Under the pieces are notes generated by a model. It searched no databases. It saw nothing but the letters and a program-made list of their open reading frames with translations, and had not been told where the DNA came from. A stretch of 64,000 nt of DNA from NCBI GenBank assembly GCA_029721435.1, contig CM056573.1, forward strand, positions 1,733,501-1,797,500, given 5' to 3'. The translations under genes and the position numbers were made by a program. Positions 49,079-59,965 of the stretch are shown here, in pieces. How positions within the stretch are numbered: position 1 is the stretch's first letter; the number at the start of each line of letters is the position of its first letter. The DNA comes from Gymnothorax reevesii (Eukaryota; Chordata; Actinopteri; Anguilliformes; Muraenidae).

Positions 49079-51521
49079 CCAAGGGGTCAGTCCATGTCAA
49101 ATCACCCAATACAGAAAAAGCCGGTTGCTGCACCATTTTCAAATTTAACAAGCTTCCATTAACTTAAAGATAAGGCCAAAAGAACTTTCCATGCAAAATT
49201 TCAGATCTCTAATTCAAATAGTTCTCAAGCAAAATAGTTTTTAAATTTCGGCAATTTAGGCCTGAACCAGCGCCCCCTAATCCTCGAGTGTATTTTTTAG
49301 CAAGTGAAGTGCTTGTATCTCAGCTTCTAAGCAACATAGCATCACCAAATTTGACAGGCAAGTTCTCTGTAAGTAGCTTGTTAAATAAAACCCTTCCTAG
49401 CCTTCTAGCTAGTGTGTAGTAGCTACTGGAGCTTGTCAAAAATGCCCAAATTTACGAAAAATAAGCTCGCGAATGAGTTTTCAAAACCCTAAAAAACAAG
49501 AAATAGAGCTCATACCTGTTCTAATACCCTCCAGTTCCATTCTTAACAACATTATGCAGTATTTTAACAAATTAGAGCCCCTTAGATTCATTATCTGCAG
49601 AGATATAATCAGCTGAATTTCTATTCAGAGTGAAAATTATCGAAAATTGCCAAAATTCGACAGGCCAGAAGCCAGTGTAGCACAGGTGGCAGGGATATGA
49701 AACTTTGTGCAGGAAAGCATCTATCATTTGGCTGTTTCCACATAATAATTGCAAGTTTTCCCCATCACAGTATCATAGAATTTTTTTCACATTTTGTAAG
49801 CCATTATTGGTAATTGATGATTCTTACCATAATCACTAGATATTAGTTAGAGTGGTACATCAGTGTAACTGAATAGTTTGGATTTCATAGGATAACCTCA
49901 GGAAATGTACTAAGTGTACTAAAGCAGTATTATATACAGAAATAACAGGGGAGCACATCAGTTAGTATAAGGCCAACTGACTGTATTTACAAAAACCAGG
50001 CCGACAATATTTCAGAAATATTTAGATAAGAGGTTCAGCTGTTGCTATCTCAGCAGATCAGCAGGAATACACCAAAGTGGCATTACAAACATTGATGATT
50101 GAACATGCATCCAATGTTTGTTATGAACTAAAGATTTAACTGCTTTACTGCATATTAAACAAAGGTGTATTCCATTGTGTAACTGTAAGGTTAGAGGGTG
50201 CTCTCACTCATTGAACTTGTCACGTGACTACATGAGCATGGTTCTGATAATTACAAGTACAACAACAATAGTTAGCAAACACCATAGTCAGCAGGTTAAC
50301 AGGCACTATTACCATTATTACATGTGGTTATCTTTAAACTCTTCAAAGGCCTTGGCAACATTTCCTTTCATTTTTGAGTTGAGTCGGTAGACACGGGCTC
50401 TCCTGTTTGTGTTCGGCGCTGGTATTATACACAGTACATGCTGCCCAGGAACCCAACATCTGTCTTCCCTGTCTGGCCATTTGAAAGAGACTGCTGGTCC
50501 ACTTGGATGCATAAACAACACCAGTACATCTCCATGCTCCTCAGCTGTTTGTTCAGTGATGCCTAACCACCACTTGGCATCATAGACACAAGCAGTATAT
50601 TGGCCAACTTTCAGGTCTTGTACTGTAAGCACTCCCCACTCTGCTTGTTGATTAGTGAGCTCATTGCCCAATTTGTTCCCCTGCCCCCTTTCACTACTCA
50701 CTGCTCTCCCTCGTCTGCTTTGAGTTTGAGCTGATGACTAGTGACTTGATTTGACTTGGAAATGATGACTTGGTCACAACTCTGGAATCATAAATTACCG
50801 ATAATGGCTAACAAAATGTGAAAAAAATTAAATGATACTGTGATGGGGAAAACTTGCAAATTATTATGTGGAAACAGCCAAATGATCGATGCTTTCCTGC
50901 ACAAAGTTTCATATCCCTGCCACCTGTGCTACACTGGCTTCTGGCCTGTCGAATTTTGGCAATTTTCGATAATTTTCACTCTGAATAGAAATTCAGCTGA
51001 TTATATCTCTGCAGATAATGAATCTAAGGGGCTCTAATTTGTTAAAATACTGCATAATGTTGTTAAGAATGGAACTGGAGGGTATTAGAACAGGTATGAG
51101 CACTATTTCTTGTATTTTAGGGTTTTTAAAACTCATTCGCAAGCTTATTTTTCGTAAATTTGGGCATTTTTGACAAGCTCCAGTAGCTACTACACACTAG
51201 CTAGAAGGCTAGGAAGGGTTTTATTTAACAAACTACTTATAGAGAACTCGCATGTCAAATTTGGTGATGCTATGTTGCTTAGAAGCTGAGATACAAGCAC
51301 TTCATTTTCTAAAAAATACCCTTGAGGATTAGGGGGCGCTGGTTCAGGCCTAAATTGCCGAAATTTAAAAACTATTTTGCTTGAAAACTATTTGAATTAG
51401 AGATCTGAAATTTTGCATGGAAAGTTCTTTTGGCATTATCTTTAAGTTAGTGGAAGCTTGTTAAATTTGAAAATGGTGCCGCAACCACCCCTGGGTGATT
51501 TGACATGGACTGACCCCCAAG
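49079..51521. mobile_element. Transposon with >700-bp terminal inverted repeats, unclassified
   Basis: CCAAG flanks both sides (49079-49083, 51517-51521), a 5-bp target duplication. The element (49084-51516) starts and ends with GGGTCAGTCCATGTCAAATC. The arms run 49084-49826 and 50785-51516 and are about 97% identical by eye, with inner stretches showing no difference. The ~958-bp centre carries a minus-strand ORF (50318-50701). Both arms contain the same open frame (49572-49754 minus, 50840-51037 plus). The superfamily cannot be assigned: 5-bp duplication plus very long arms do not fit Tc1, hAT, piggyBac or Harbinger. Confidence 0.85.
50318..50701 (-). CDS. Uncharacterised ORF of the long-inverted-repeat transposon
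   Basis: 128 codons counting the GTG at 50701; no in-frame ATG near the start, while the frame extends upstream about 60 nt to a TAG, so this may be the last exon of a spliced gene. The product is compact and globular-looking: VGQYTACVYDAKWWLGITEQ, then DVLVLFMHPSGPAVSFKWP, then REDRCWVPGQHVLCIIPAP and RARVYRLNSKMKGN. The WP...D.CWVP arrangement and alternating hydrophobics suggest a small beta-barrel (Tudor/SH3-like), which is inference. No catalytic DDE motif. I do not recognise the family by name. Confidence 0.6.
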   Translation of the reverse strand: MSSERGQGNKLGNELTNQQAEWGVLTVQDLKVGQYTACVYDAKWWLGITEQTAEEHGDVLVLFMHPSGPAVSFKWPDREDRCWVPGQHVLCIIPAPNTNRRARVYRLNSKMKGNVAKAFEEFKDNHM

Positions 51522-51868
51522 GTTAACAAAGAAAGATTATAACCACCGTTATGATACCAATTATCTGTGATTGTGAGGTCAGGGTTTGCTGAACCAGCTT
51601 ATAGAAATAAAAGCTGTCTATGTTGAACTTGCTTGGTGGTATATCCCCCCGTACTCGGGCAGGGTCTGGGCCAATCGCGAAACCGCTCGCGCACATGAGC
51701 AGGACAATCGCCTCATAGCCATAAATACAATGGTACTAAAAATGGGCATTATTTCTTTCGGTGTTTTGGCTTTCAGCAAATAGTTTCTCATTTTTGGTTT
51801 TTGGCCAACCGTTTCTCATTTTCGGTTTTGGCCAAAAATTTTCATTTCGGTACATCTCTAACCCTAAT

Positions 51869-53220
51869 CTTAACTATAACCCACAAATCCCCCCAAAACA
51901 ACCTCAGTTTAAACCTTTATTAAACAAATGACCAAAAACTGCAGCCCAATTCCAACACCTGACTATAAACAACCCTTCTGATACCAAACATAGAATAACC
52001 CCGGACCTGAACCCTTCCCTTTCGCCTTAAATAAAGCTTAACGTAGCGAGAACCAGAGATATGTCCTCATAGGCCAGTAATTCTCATACTTTACTATATT
52101 TGTTTATACTTTTGGTTTTCAGAAGCATAGAGGAACAAAGGCGCACACACAAACACACACAAACACACACACACACAGGCACCTGGAAAAAAAAAAAAAA
52201 AAAAACTAACGGGAAAAACTGGAAGAGAACCTGAACGCAAATGTAGGTTAAGTGTGTATCGTAACCCCAGAGGTGCATCTGGGCTGGACAGGACAAAAGT
52301 TCCCTTCCGCTCTGAATACTGAGCACCGCCTTCCTTTGATATCACCTGTATCAGCTGTCAAAGAGTCCGACAGATCAATAACAGCCAGAAATCGACTCCG
52401 CCACAAGCGAGCGACACACCTGTCCTCTCTGTACGGTACAAGCCACGACACGGGAACACGACGTCACACACCTGCCATCGACACCCTAAATGAATAAAAA
52501 ACACACATCCGTCACGTCTCCTCAAACACGTCCCACACACAGCGTTTCACCTGACGCCATTCCGGCTCTTTATAAAGGCTGATACGACACGTCCCAACCC
52601 TTGTTCCTCTCAGCGTTTCTGTTCCGTTTTAGAGTGAATTGCCATCGCTCGATGCGACGGCTGTGTCCTCGTTTGCACTGAGAGCAGAACATTAGGAACA
52701 CAGGGATACAAGGCTGTGTCTGGTACGGCTCCCCGTTCATTAAATAATACAGGGCCATTCCACACCCACTCCAGTTACACAGCACCTCCCCACTTCTGTT
52801 TTATCCATCTGACGGCAGATAACATCAGCCCCAGACTCCATTTCACACTGCAGGCCAAGTGCCCATTTAAACTTAGCAGGGTGCAGCGATAAAGAACACA
52901 TTGCGCCAAAAAAAATTTGATTTTTAGGGGTCCATAATTTCCTGCAAAACAAGCATATTTCTATCATAATTAGGCTATGCCTTTTGGATTGATATTTCAT
53001 GCCAGAAAATGTGCACATACGTTCCTGTTTTGGCCCAAAGAAACATAGAGTTTCTCACCAGGGACCAATTCAGGGGTGTCACATCGCCAAAAGACAACAT
53101 ATTTTACTCATTTTATTGGCACCTGAGAGCCAATTTCCTCGCCGGGAAAAGTAAACCCATTACTAACGAGACGGAGATGAAGTTCATGGAAAATTCAATC
53201 GACTCATTTCTTGCGTTACT
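51869..53220. other. Intergenic/intronic sequence without recognised genes
   Basis: Contains a (CA)n tract near 52143-52178 and an A-run at 52188-52205. No conserved coding segment seen. Confidence 0.45.
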
Positions 53221-53221
53221 T

Positions 53222-53945
53222 TTCCTACCCATAATGCAACCAGACTCCTGACTGTGGACTGACATCCATCGCTGATACAACAACTTCAACTGTGGCGACT
53301 CAGTAAATCTTTACGCATCTCGAACATTCAAAACTGCTCCACTGCTTTCACTTGAACAGCAACTGACATACGACATGCGTACATATCCTCTCAACAAGAT
53401 TTAGTCTGTCAATGCATACATTCTTCACCAAGTTTTCAAAAAAAAACTGTCAAATTATACATATATAAATTTTTATATATATTATATATATTTTTCCATA
53501 CTTTTGGTTCCCATTTGGTATTTTTTCCAGAACTCTCCTAACATGCCTTGAAATTGCCCAGAATTATTTATTTCATTTCTCAGAAATCCTCTGCATAAAT
53601 CAATTTTTCTGAAGAATGTTCCTGGCACTAAAAATATCGCTGTGCACCTGACAGTCCAATGAGCGACTGATACTTGGATGGAGAAAATGAACCATAATAC
53701 CTTGCTAACCATCTGCAGAGTCGTGTTCCTGTGAACAAGCATCTGCAGCTCAAACCCACCACTTACTGAGTCCACAGTTCAGCACACGATATGGACATTT
53801 ATTCACTACACAGGGACTAACATCCAATGGCAGCAGGCAACTACGGACACAGCCGAAGTACAAACTCCTGCGCAGCGTCATCCCTGTGACCACCGGAGCT
53901 CAGTGGCAGGAATATGAGTGTCCACTGTCTCGGCATGCAGTGAGG
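53222..53945. repeat. 0.7-kb dispersed repeat, copy 2
   Basis: Direct copy of 42439-43155; differences concentrate around the AT tract (53450-53500). Ends at the start of a TG/GA-rich region. Confidence 0.8.
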
Positions 53946-54104
53946 ACGAGTGTGTGAGAGTGCGTGTGTATGTGTGTGCGCTTGTGTAAGAGAGTGTGTG
54001 CATGTGTGTGTGATGTACAAGAGAGAGAGCGTGTGTGTGTGCGCACCCATACGTGTGCGCCTGTGTGAGAGAGAGTGTGTGTGTGAGTGAGAGAGAGAGA
54101 GAGA

Positions 54105-54139
<35 letters not shown>

Positions 54140-54151
54140 ATTGAGTGTGTG

Positions 54152-54210
<59 letters not shown>

Positions 54211-54285
54211 GAGAGAGAGATTGAGTGTGTGCATTTGAGAGAGACAGAGGGACTGAGTGCGTGTGTTTGTGAGGGAGAGACGTAT
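53946..54285. repeat. TG/GA-rich microsatellite complex
   Basis: Alternating (TG)n and (GA)n blocks including a pure TG run of about 48 bp near 54155-54206. ORFs on the minus strand (HTHTHT, SLSLSL) are artefacts. Confidence 0.9.
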
Positions 54286-54353
54286 TTATTCTTTATTCTT
54301 TAAAAGATAAAAGGTAATAGAAATAAGTCTTTAAAGTCTGAATTCAAGATTAA

Positions 54354-54706
54354 CCCTCAGAGCGCTGAAATAAATTAAAAAAAAAATACAAATTTAACCA
54401 TTGTGTGCTGTTGAAAACCTATCATGCGGGGACTTGTTTGAACGAGCTCCCCTGGGGGAGCACAATACAAATAATGCTAATTTTTCCTGTAGTGCATGAG
54501 CCTATTTAAGGCTTCACAAGTCAGTAATTGTGTTGCAGAGACTCTGGAAAAGTATTCCAGCAAAGCAAGACCTTTGGAAATTCAATCACAGAATTATTTA
54601 GCAATGAGGGGTTGAAAACAAGTCGCCAAATGATAGGTTTTCAACAGCTTTGATTTTGATATCTTACATCATTGAGCATCAGTAGCTGCATTTAGCGCTC
54701 TAAGGG
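54354..54706 (+). mobile_element. Palindromic piggyBac-type MITE, copy 5, with altered loop
   Basis: Exact TTAA on both sides (54350-54353, 54707-54710). The ends are CCCTCAGAGCGCTGAAAT and ATTTAGCGCTCTAAGGG. Arms GTTGAAAACCTATCATGCGG and its inverse AATGATAGGTTTTCAACAGC are kept, but about 160 bp of unrelated sequence (54457-54615) replaces the apex of the palindrome. Confidence 0.78.
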
Positions 54707-54861
54707 TTAAAATGCTGGGTAAGATTGTTGTTGTTGAGGCCAATCGAGGAGGTGGAGCACGGGACAGCTGCAGAATGAAGGCTGCCTCCCATTAGCTCAT
54801 TCAACCAAAACTCCAGCGCTAACCCTGAAGACCTGCCTTAGAGCAGCTTAAATATAAACCA

Positions 54862-54890
54862 GTGTGTGTGTGTGTGTGTGTGTGTGTGTA
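54862..54890. repeat. (TG)n microsatellite
   Basis: Pure TG run. Confidence 0.88.
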
Positions 54891-54899
54891 CATACCACA

Positions 54900-55617
54900 T
54901 ACCAGAGTCAGCACCAGTGAAGATGGGGATCCCGTTCCACAGCAGGGCAGGTGCTAACTGGAGTTCAGGCTAATCTTTCACTGCCCTGGATGGGCAGGCC
55001 GTGCGCATGAGAACAGCCGGTGCTCGGCGCACATCGTCTGCCCATGAGACGAGTGGCTATGGCCGGGTGATACGGACAGGATCAAATGCCGCAATATTTC
55101 TCACCCAATACTCGATATGGATCTGCTATCCTCACGCCGTTTGGATTATTATTGGTGCTTCCGCAAAATATTCACGCAATGTGAATTTTGATAAACAGCC
55201 ATAACTAATGTGGATATTCTGACCACGCAGAAACAGGAAACCGCTAGAGTCATCTAAAAAGCCCCAGAAAACTGCATCCTCTCACTGCAATACAGCCTGT
55301 CAAACCAGAAAAGACAACAAAAATCACAATATTTGATATCCAAAATAATAGGAGCACCGTATGTAATGATATCGATACAATATCGATGTATTGCCTAGCC
55401 GTACGAGCAGGTCGTGTTTCTCTGCAGCTTGGACGACTCCGGCAGTGCTCGATTGCCACCACTTGCCACCAGGGCGCGTCAGGCCCCCTGTCCTCATAGT
55501 AACGTCCTGCATCGTGTGAGGCATCGTCGCCTTAAATGTAGTCTGACGAGCCAGACAGTGGACATTTAGAATGAGCCACTTCAGACCAACTTGTTCAGTC
55601 CTTTATCTTGAGCCTAG

Positions 55618-55648
<31 letters not shown>

Positions 55649-56115
55649 ACCAAATGCAATCCAAATAAGGCAGTGTCGCCCTGGAGAGACCTCTGCTCGA
55701 TTAAATTTGCTCTGGCTATTTGCACAGAGAAAGCCTGTGGCTAGTTAGCGGTCTCCAATGGTAATACAGGCTGCAGAATCTCCTTACATAGGTTACAGCA
55801 CCACAATGGCCTGAAAAAATGTGCCCGATATAAAGAACGGGTTCAACGATCCCATCCGGAAAGACATCATGAAATCTCTCAGACAAACGCTGAATCTGAT
55901 TCGCCGTCTCACTTTGTGTACCAGCTCCAGGGGTGTCCAGTAACGTCCGCATAGATTACAGGAACAACGGCAACGCAATAAAGCTTTAGCACCACGGGAA
56001 TCCTTCGCCGGCTCGCTCATAGAAAGAGAGCTGAGGATCAGACTGTTCACAGTGGAGTGTGGTTTACGCTGTATACACCGGTGAGCACGTCATTGTCACG
56101 ACCAAGTCACTCCGA
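54900..56115. other. Sequence without recognised features
   Basis: Several short frames on the minus strand (for example 55716-56050) have no recognisable similarity. Contains an AT tract with a T run at 55619-55648. Confidence 0.4.
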
Positions 56116-56119
56116 GTGA

Positions 56120-56440
56120 CCGGTGAGTGAATCATGTAGGATTCCTTCGACCAAGTGTTGTGAGTAGAACTCGGGGACGCAAATGGAAGTTGACCAAAGG
56201 TAAATTTAGCACTGATATTCGGAAATATTTCCTTACCCAAAGAGTAATTTCAATGTGGAATAGCTTACCTGACCATATTGTTGAGGCAGAGACCTTGGGG
56301 GTTTTCAAGTGCAAGCTTGACTTAAAGCTAGATACCATCGAATCATTGAGTATCTGAAGGGATATATTGACAATAGTATAAATAAACTGGCGAGCGCAGT
56401 TGGGCTGAAAGGCCTGTTCTTGCCATTCATGTTATGTTAT
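56120..56440 (+). mobile_element. LINE 3' fragment (CR1/L2-like)
   Basis: The frame at 56127-56357 ends a non-LTR RT protein: KLTKGKFSTDIRKYFLTQRV then MWNSLPDHIVEAETLGVFKC, the C-terminal signature of CR1/L2-type LINEs. It is followed by GGGCTGAAAGGCCTGTTCTT and a short TGTTATGTTATG 3' repeat. Everything upstream is missing. Confidence 0.7.
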
Positions 56441-57778
56441 GAAAGAACATTTAGCAAGTAATCAAGTTAACTGGCATCAGGCGCGGAACATGATGGGCTA
56501 TAAAAGGGATGTCTTAGAGAGGCTGAGTCTCTCAGAAGTAAAGATGCCCAAAGGCTCTACAACCTGCGAAGGCTTGTGTAAAAAAAATTGTGGAAAACTT
56601 TAAAAACAATGTTCCTCAACGTCAAATTACAAAGGCTTTGAAGGCCTCATCATCGACTGTGCATAACATCATCAAAAGATTCAGAAAAACTGGAAAAATC
56701 TCTGTGCATAAGGGATAAGGCCAAAGACCTTCACTGGATGCCCGTGAGCTTTTGGCCCTCAGACGCCACTGCATCACTCACCGGCATGATTCTGTCATTG
56801 ACATTACTAAATGGGCCCTGGAATACTTCAAGAAACCACTGCCTGTAAATATAGTCCACCGTGCCATCCACAGATGCCACCTAAAACTCTATCATGCAAA
56901 AAGGAAGCCATTGTTGAGCATGATCCAGAAGCGCCGCCAGGTTCTGTGGGCCAAGGCTCATTTAAAATGGACTGTAGCAAAGTGTCCTGTGGTCAGACGA
57001 GTCCAAATTTTACATTCTTGTTGGAAATCATGGGCATCGTGTCCTCTGGGCTAAAGAGTAGAAAGACCACCCCTCCTGTTATCAGCGTTCAGTTCAAAAG
57101 CCAGCATCTCTGATGGTACAGGGATGCATTAGTGCATATGGTGTGGGACACTTGCATGTTTTAAAAAGCACCATGAATGCTGAAAGGTATATAAAGATTT
57201 CAGAGCAACATATGCTCCCCTCCAGATGACATCTATTCCAGGGAAGGCCTTGTGTATTTCAGCAGGACAATGCAAAACCACATACTGCAGCTATTACAAC
57301 AGCATGGCTTCGTAGTAGAAGAGTCCCTGTGCTGAACTGGCCTGCCTGCAGTCCTGATCTTTTACTGATTGAGAACATTTGGCACATAATTAAACAAAGT
57401 TTCTCAAAGGAGACCCAAAACTCTCCAGCAGCTGGAAGCCTGTATTAAACATGAGTGGGATCAAATTCCAATGGCTAAACTCAAGAAACTTGTCTCCTCA
57501 ATGCAGACGCCTCCACTCTGTGTAAAAAAGAGGAGGGGATGCTACACCATGGTAAACAGGCCCCTGTCCCAACTTTTGAGACCTGTAGCAGCCATCAAAT
57601 TTGAAATGAGCTCATTTTGTGGATAAATTGTAAAAATTCTCAGTTGTTTCAACAGTTGCTATGTTATCTCTGTTCTATTGCGAATAAAAAAAACTGGTTG
57701 GTGCGATTTGAAAGCCATTCCATTTTTAATTCAGAATTTACACTTTGTCCTAACTGTTTCAGAATTGGGGTTGCATGT
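56440..57778 (+). pseudogene. Tc1-like transposon with decayed transposase
   Basis: The translation follows the fish Tc1 transposase in order: HTH region near 56600-56700 (ASSSTVHNIIKRFRKTGKIS), LRRHCITHRHDSVIDITKWA at 56752, HAKRKPLLSMIQKRRQVLWA near 56900, then in other frames FQQDNAKPHTAAITTAWLRS (catalytic Asp region, ~57260-57320) and LNWPACSPDLLLIENIWHII, where the last catalytic acid is the Glu of IEN. Frameshifts and an early stop near 56717 break it. The right terminus near 57735-57778 resembles the family's inverted repeat; the left one is not seen. Confidence 0.85.
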
Positions 57779-57789
57779 AACCCAGAGCG

Positions 57790-58855
57790 TTCATTTGGAA
57801 GTCATCTACTGCAGCCCAGCGCAGCTCAGGAGAGGGAAAGGTGACATCATCACCGAGGAGAATACGCTCGCTCTGTAGCGGCAGAAAGCGCGAGGAGTCA
57901 GAGTAGCTGATTGGTTACAGCAGCGATCTCTGCCAGAGGTGCACCTCCGAACACTGCCGATGATGTCATGAACACATGCGCACAGCAGCAATACAAAGGT
58001 GCGGGGATCCATTCCCTTGTTCACTCAAAGCCCTGACAGGTGGCAGGAACCACCAAATGTAGGAATATTGCTTTGTAAGAGTGACCTTCCGTATGCTCGG
58101 TTGAAATAGACAGTCTTAAACTTGGCTGCACTACCGTAAACATAATACCTCAACACTCTGCCCTCTTGCTTCGTTGGGAAGGTCGCCAATACAACAGGCC
58201 GATTCACAAACCGAGGTTTCAACACCTACGGTCGAAAGACGGGGTCAAGCCATGATGAACTGTGGGCGTATTAGGGACCCCCATCTCACAAATGAAGGAT
58301 ATGGATGCGCGGTCCGGTTCACGCCCTGTTGTTATGGCGAGGAGGAATGCTGTCTTAATTCAAAGCAGTCTGTCAGCACCCAAAGCGGGCTAAAATGGGC
58401 GCGCGCAGAATGAGTCGAGCACGATACTGAAGTCTCGGTGAATTTGTTTATTGGCTGTAATTCGTTCATTGGGAAAAGGTTTTCCAAACTAGACCCAAGT
58501 CCATCTCTTGTTATCATCACAAAAGCATAACATTTTTCAGCACAGTGCCATCTGAGGGGTCAAAGGTCACAGCCACTCAGCACTGGATTTTTCAACTCTT
58601 CCTCAACTCTCAGATTTCTCCTCTCACTGACCCCTTTAAAAGCATCATGTACTGGGCGGAGCGAAAGACCCAAAATGCTTGTAGTACAGTGTTGAAGAAT
58701 CCTGCTTTGTAAACTGTTGAATTCTGCAATCGTGCCGTTTTAGGAAAGAGGAGAGCCTTGATCAACCTTTTCTTGTGAACGACGGGGCGTTTCGTCTTCT
58801 CTCCTCTGACACCCAAAACGTTATGACGTCACCTCTTTAACACCTGTTCACCTGC
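57790..58855. other. Sequence without recognised features
   Basis: No known protein, RNA or repeat recognised on either strand. Confidence 0.4.
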
Positions 58856-58859
58856 TTCT

Positions 58860-59110
58860 CTCAGACATTCCATCATATATTATGTTTTGGACGGTGTTGC
58901 AGGCATCGATTTCAGAACGAGTGTAAAAAAAACAAAAACAAACAAACAAAAGAAATTTAACAAGGACTGCTGTCATTTCTTACTCGCATTTTCCGAACCA
59001 TCCCAACTTCTGCTAGAAATGAAGTTGTATTTTCAAATCCATCATCTGCTACATGTTCTCATTTCAAATCTCCCAATTTCGCTGTGTTTTATCGGAAACT
59101 TGTGGACCAC
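58860..59110 (+). mobile_element. Tc1-like terminal fragment
   Basis: GGACGGTGTTGCAGGCATCG then TTCAGAACGAGTG, an A-rich stretch, and CATCCCAACTTCTGCTAG near 59000, resembling the 3' non-coding end of a fish Tc1-like element. No coding part. Confidence 0.4.
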
Positions 59111-59698
59111 ACTCAGCAAGTAAAGGGTGTCTCATTTTGTAACTGAACCTGACAGTGATATAGGAAGTTACTCCATCATTGGGATTAGTTATTGTCGAAC
59201 GCATGCAGCTTGTTTGATAAACACAATTTTCTCCATGCAAACCCGCAGCCCCACTGCACATGCTCAGAAGGCCTCCTACGGCTCCGATGATAAATGACTG
59301 CACAGGTGTGGCATTATTTCTCCGGGCCTCTGGATCACAGCCACAGTCACATCCTCGAGGTCACAGCCCTGCAGGTGAAATTTCTCCTACTAAATCACGG
59401 ACTTCGTAGGGGAGCCTATCGGCAGAGAGGGAAGGGGCAGGTGCGCAAACAAACTCCATTAGACAACACTACAGCCTCGGCTGCTGCCTGCGAGAGCAGA
59501 TCAGTATGCATGAGTGAACCAAATTATACCTGGGACTGGAAGTACTTTACTCAAAACTGAAGGACCTGCCAAGTATGCCCCCTGAAACAATTTTTCACAT
59601 CAAATGCCAAATTATAATGTTATTTTCATTGTTTGCATTATAATTTGAGGCAAAGCACTGAAGGTGTGAGGGCACCCACTGTTCCCATTAGCTTCATT

Positions 59699-59964
59699 AC
59701 CTCCGCCAACGAAGTTGGGGCAGGTGTAATGTTTTCGCCCCTGTCTGTCTGTGTGTCTGATAACAACATAACTCAAAAAGTACTGCACGGATTTGGCTAA
59801 AATTGTGTGGGGGCATCGTTATTACATCAAGGATGGACCCTATTGATTTTCACTTCGATCAGCGAAACAATATGGCCGCCATGGCAGCCATCTTGAAATT
59901 GTATGATTCGCGATAACTTTGCTCCCACTAATGAAGATTTGGATTGCGCGGCCTTGGCGGAGGT
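59699..59964 (+). mobile_element. Dispersed MITE-like repeat with ACCTCCGCCAA ends, copy 1
   Basis: 11-bp perfect inverted termini ACCTCCGCCAA and TTGGCGGAGGT. The interior includes ACTCAAAAAGTACTGCACGG and GATGGACCCTATTGATTTTC, shared with the copy at 40430. No confident target duplication. Confidence 0.65.
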
Positions 59965-59965
59965 T

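Larger units (their letters stand above)
46435..51860. mobile_element. 5.4-kb hAT-like element with perfect 8-bp target duplication
   Basis: ACCCTAAT occurs exactly at 46427-46434 and 51861-51868. The termini are related: GACAGGTGCAACGAAATTTT on the left and TAGAGATGTACCGAAATGAA on the right (inverted), the latter close to a hAT terminus common in fish. Subterminal GGCCGAAA / GGCCAAAA repeats follow on both sides. Of the 5426 bp, 2433 are a second element (49084-51516), leaving about 3.0 kb with no recognisable transposase. The flanks are CCTAA-like low-complexity sequence, which weakens the target-duplication evidence slightly. Confidence 0.7.

Noticed and set aside
49572..51037. Two identical ~60-codon frames as duplicated genes
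   Set aside because: They lie in the two inverted arms of the same transposon and resemble no known protein; the duplication follows from the arms.
55716..56050. Minus-strand frames near 55716-56050 as a small gene
   Set aside because: No similarity, no splice-site support, and the adjacent sequence is transposon debris.
56811..57113. 100-codon frame starting MGPGILQETTACKYS
   Set aside because: Alternative frame of the decayed Tc1 transposase; the other frame carries the recognisable protein.
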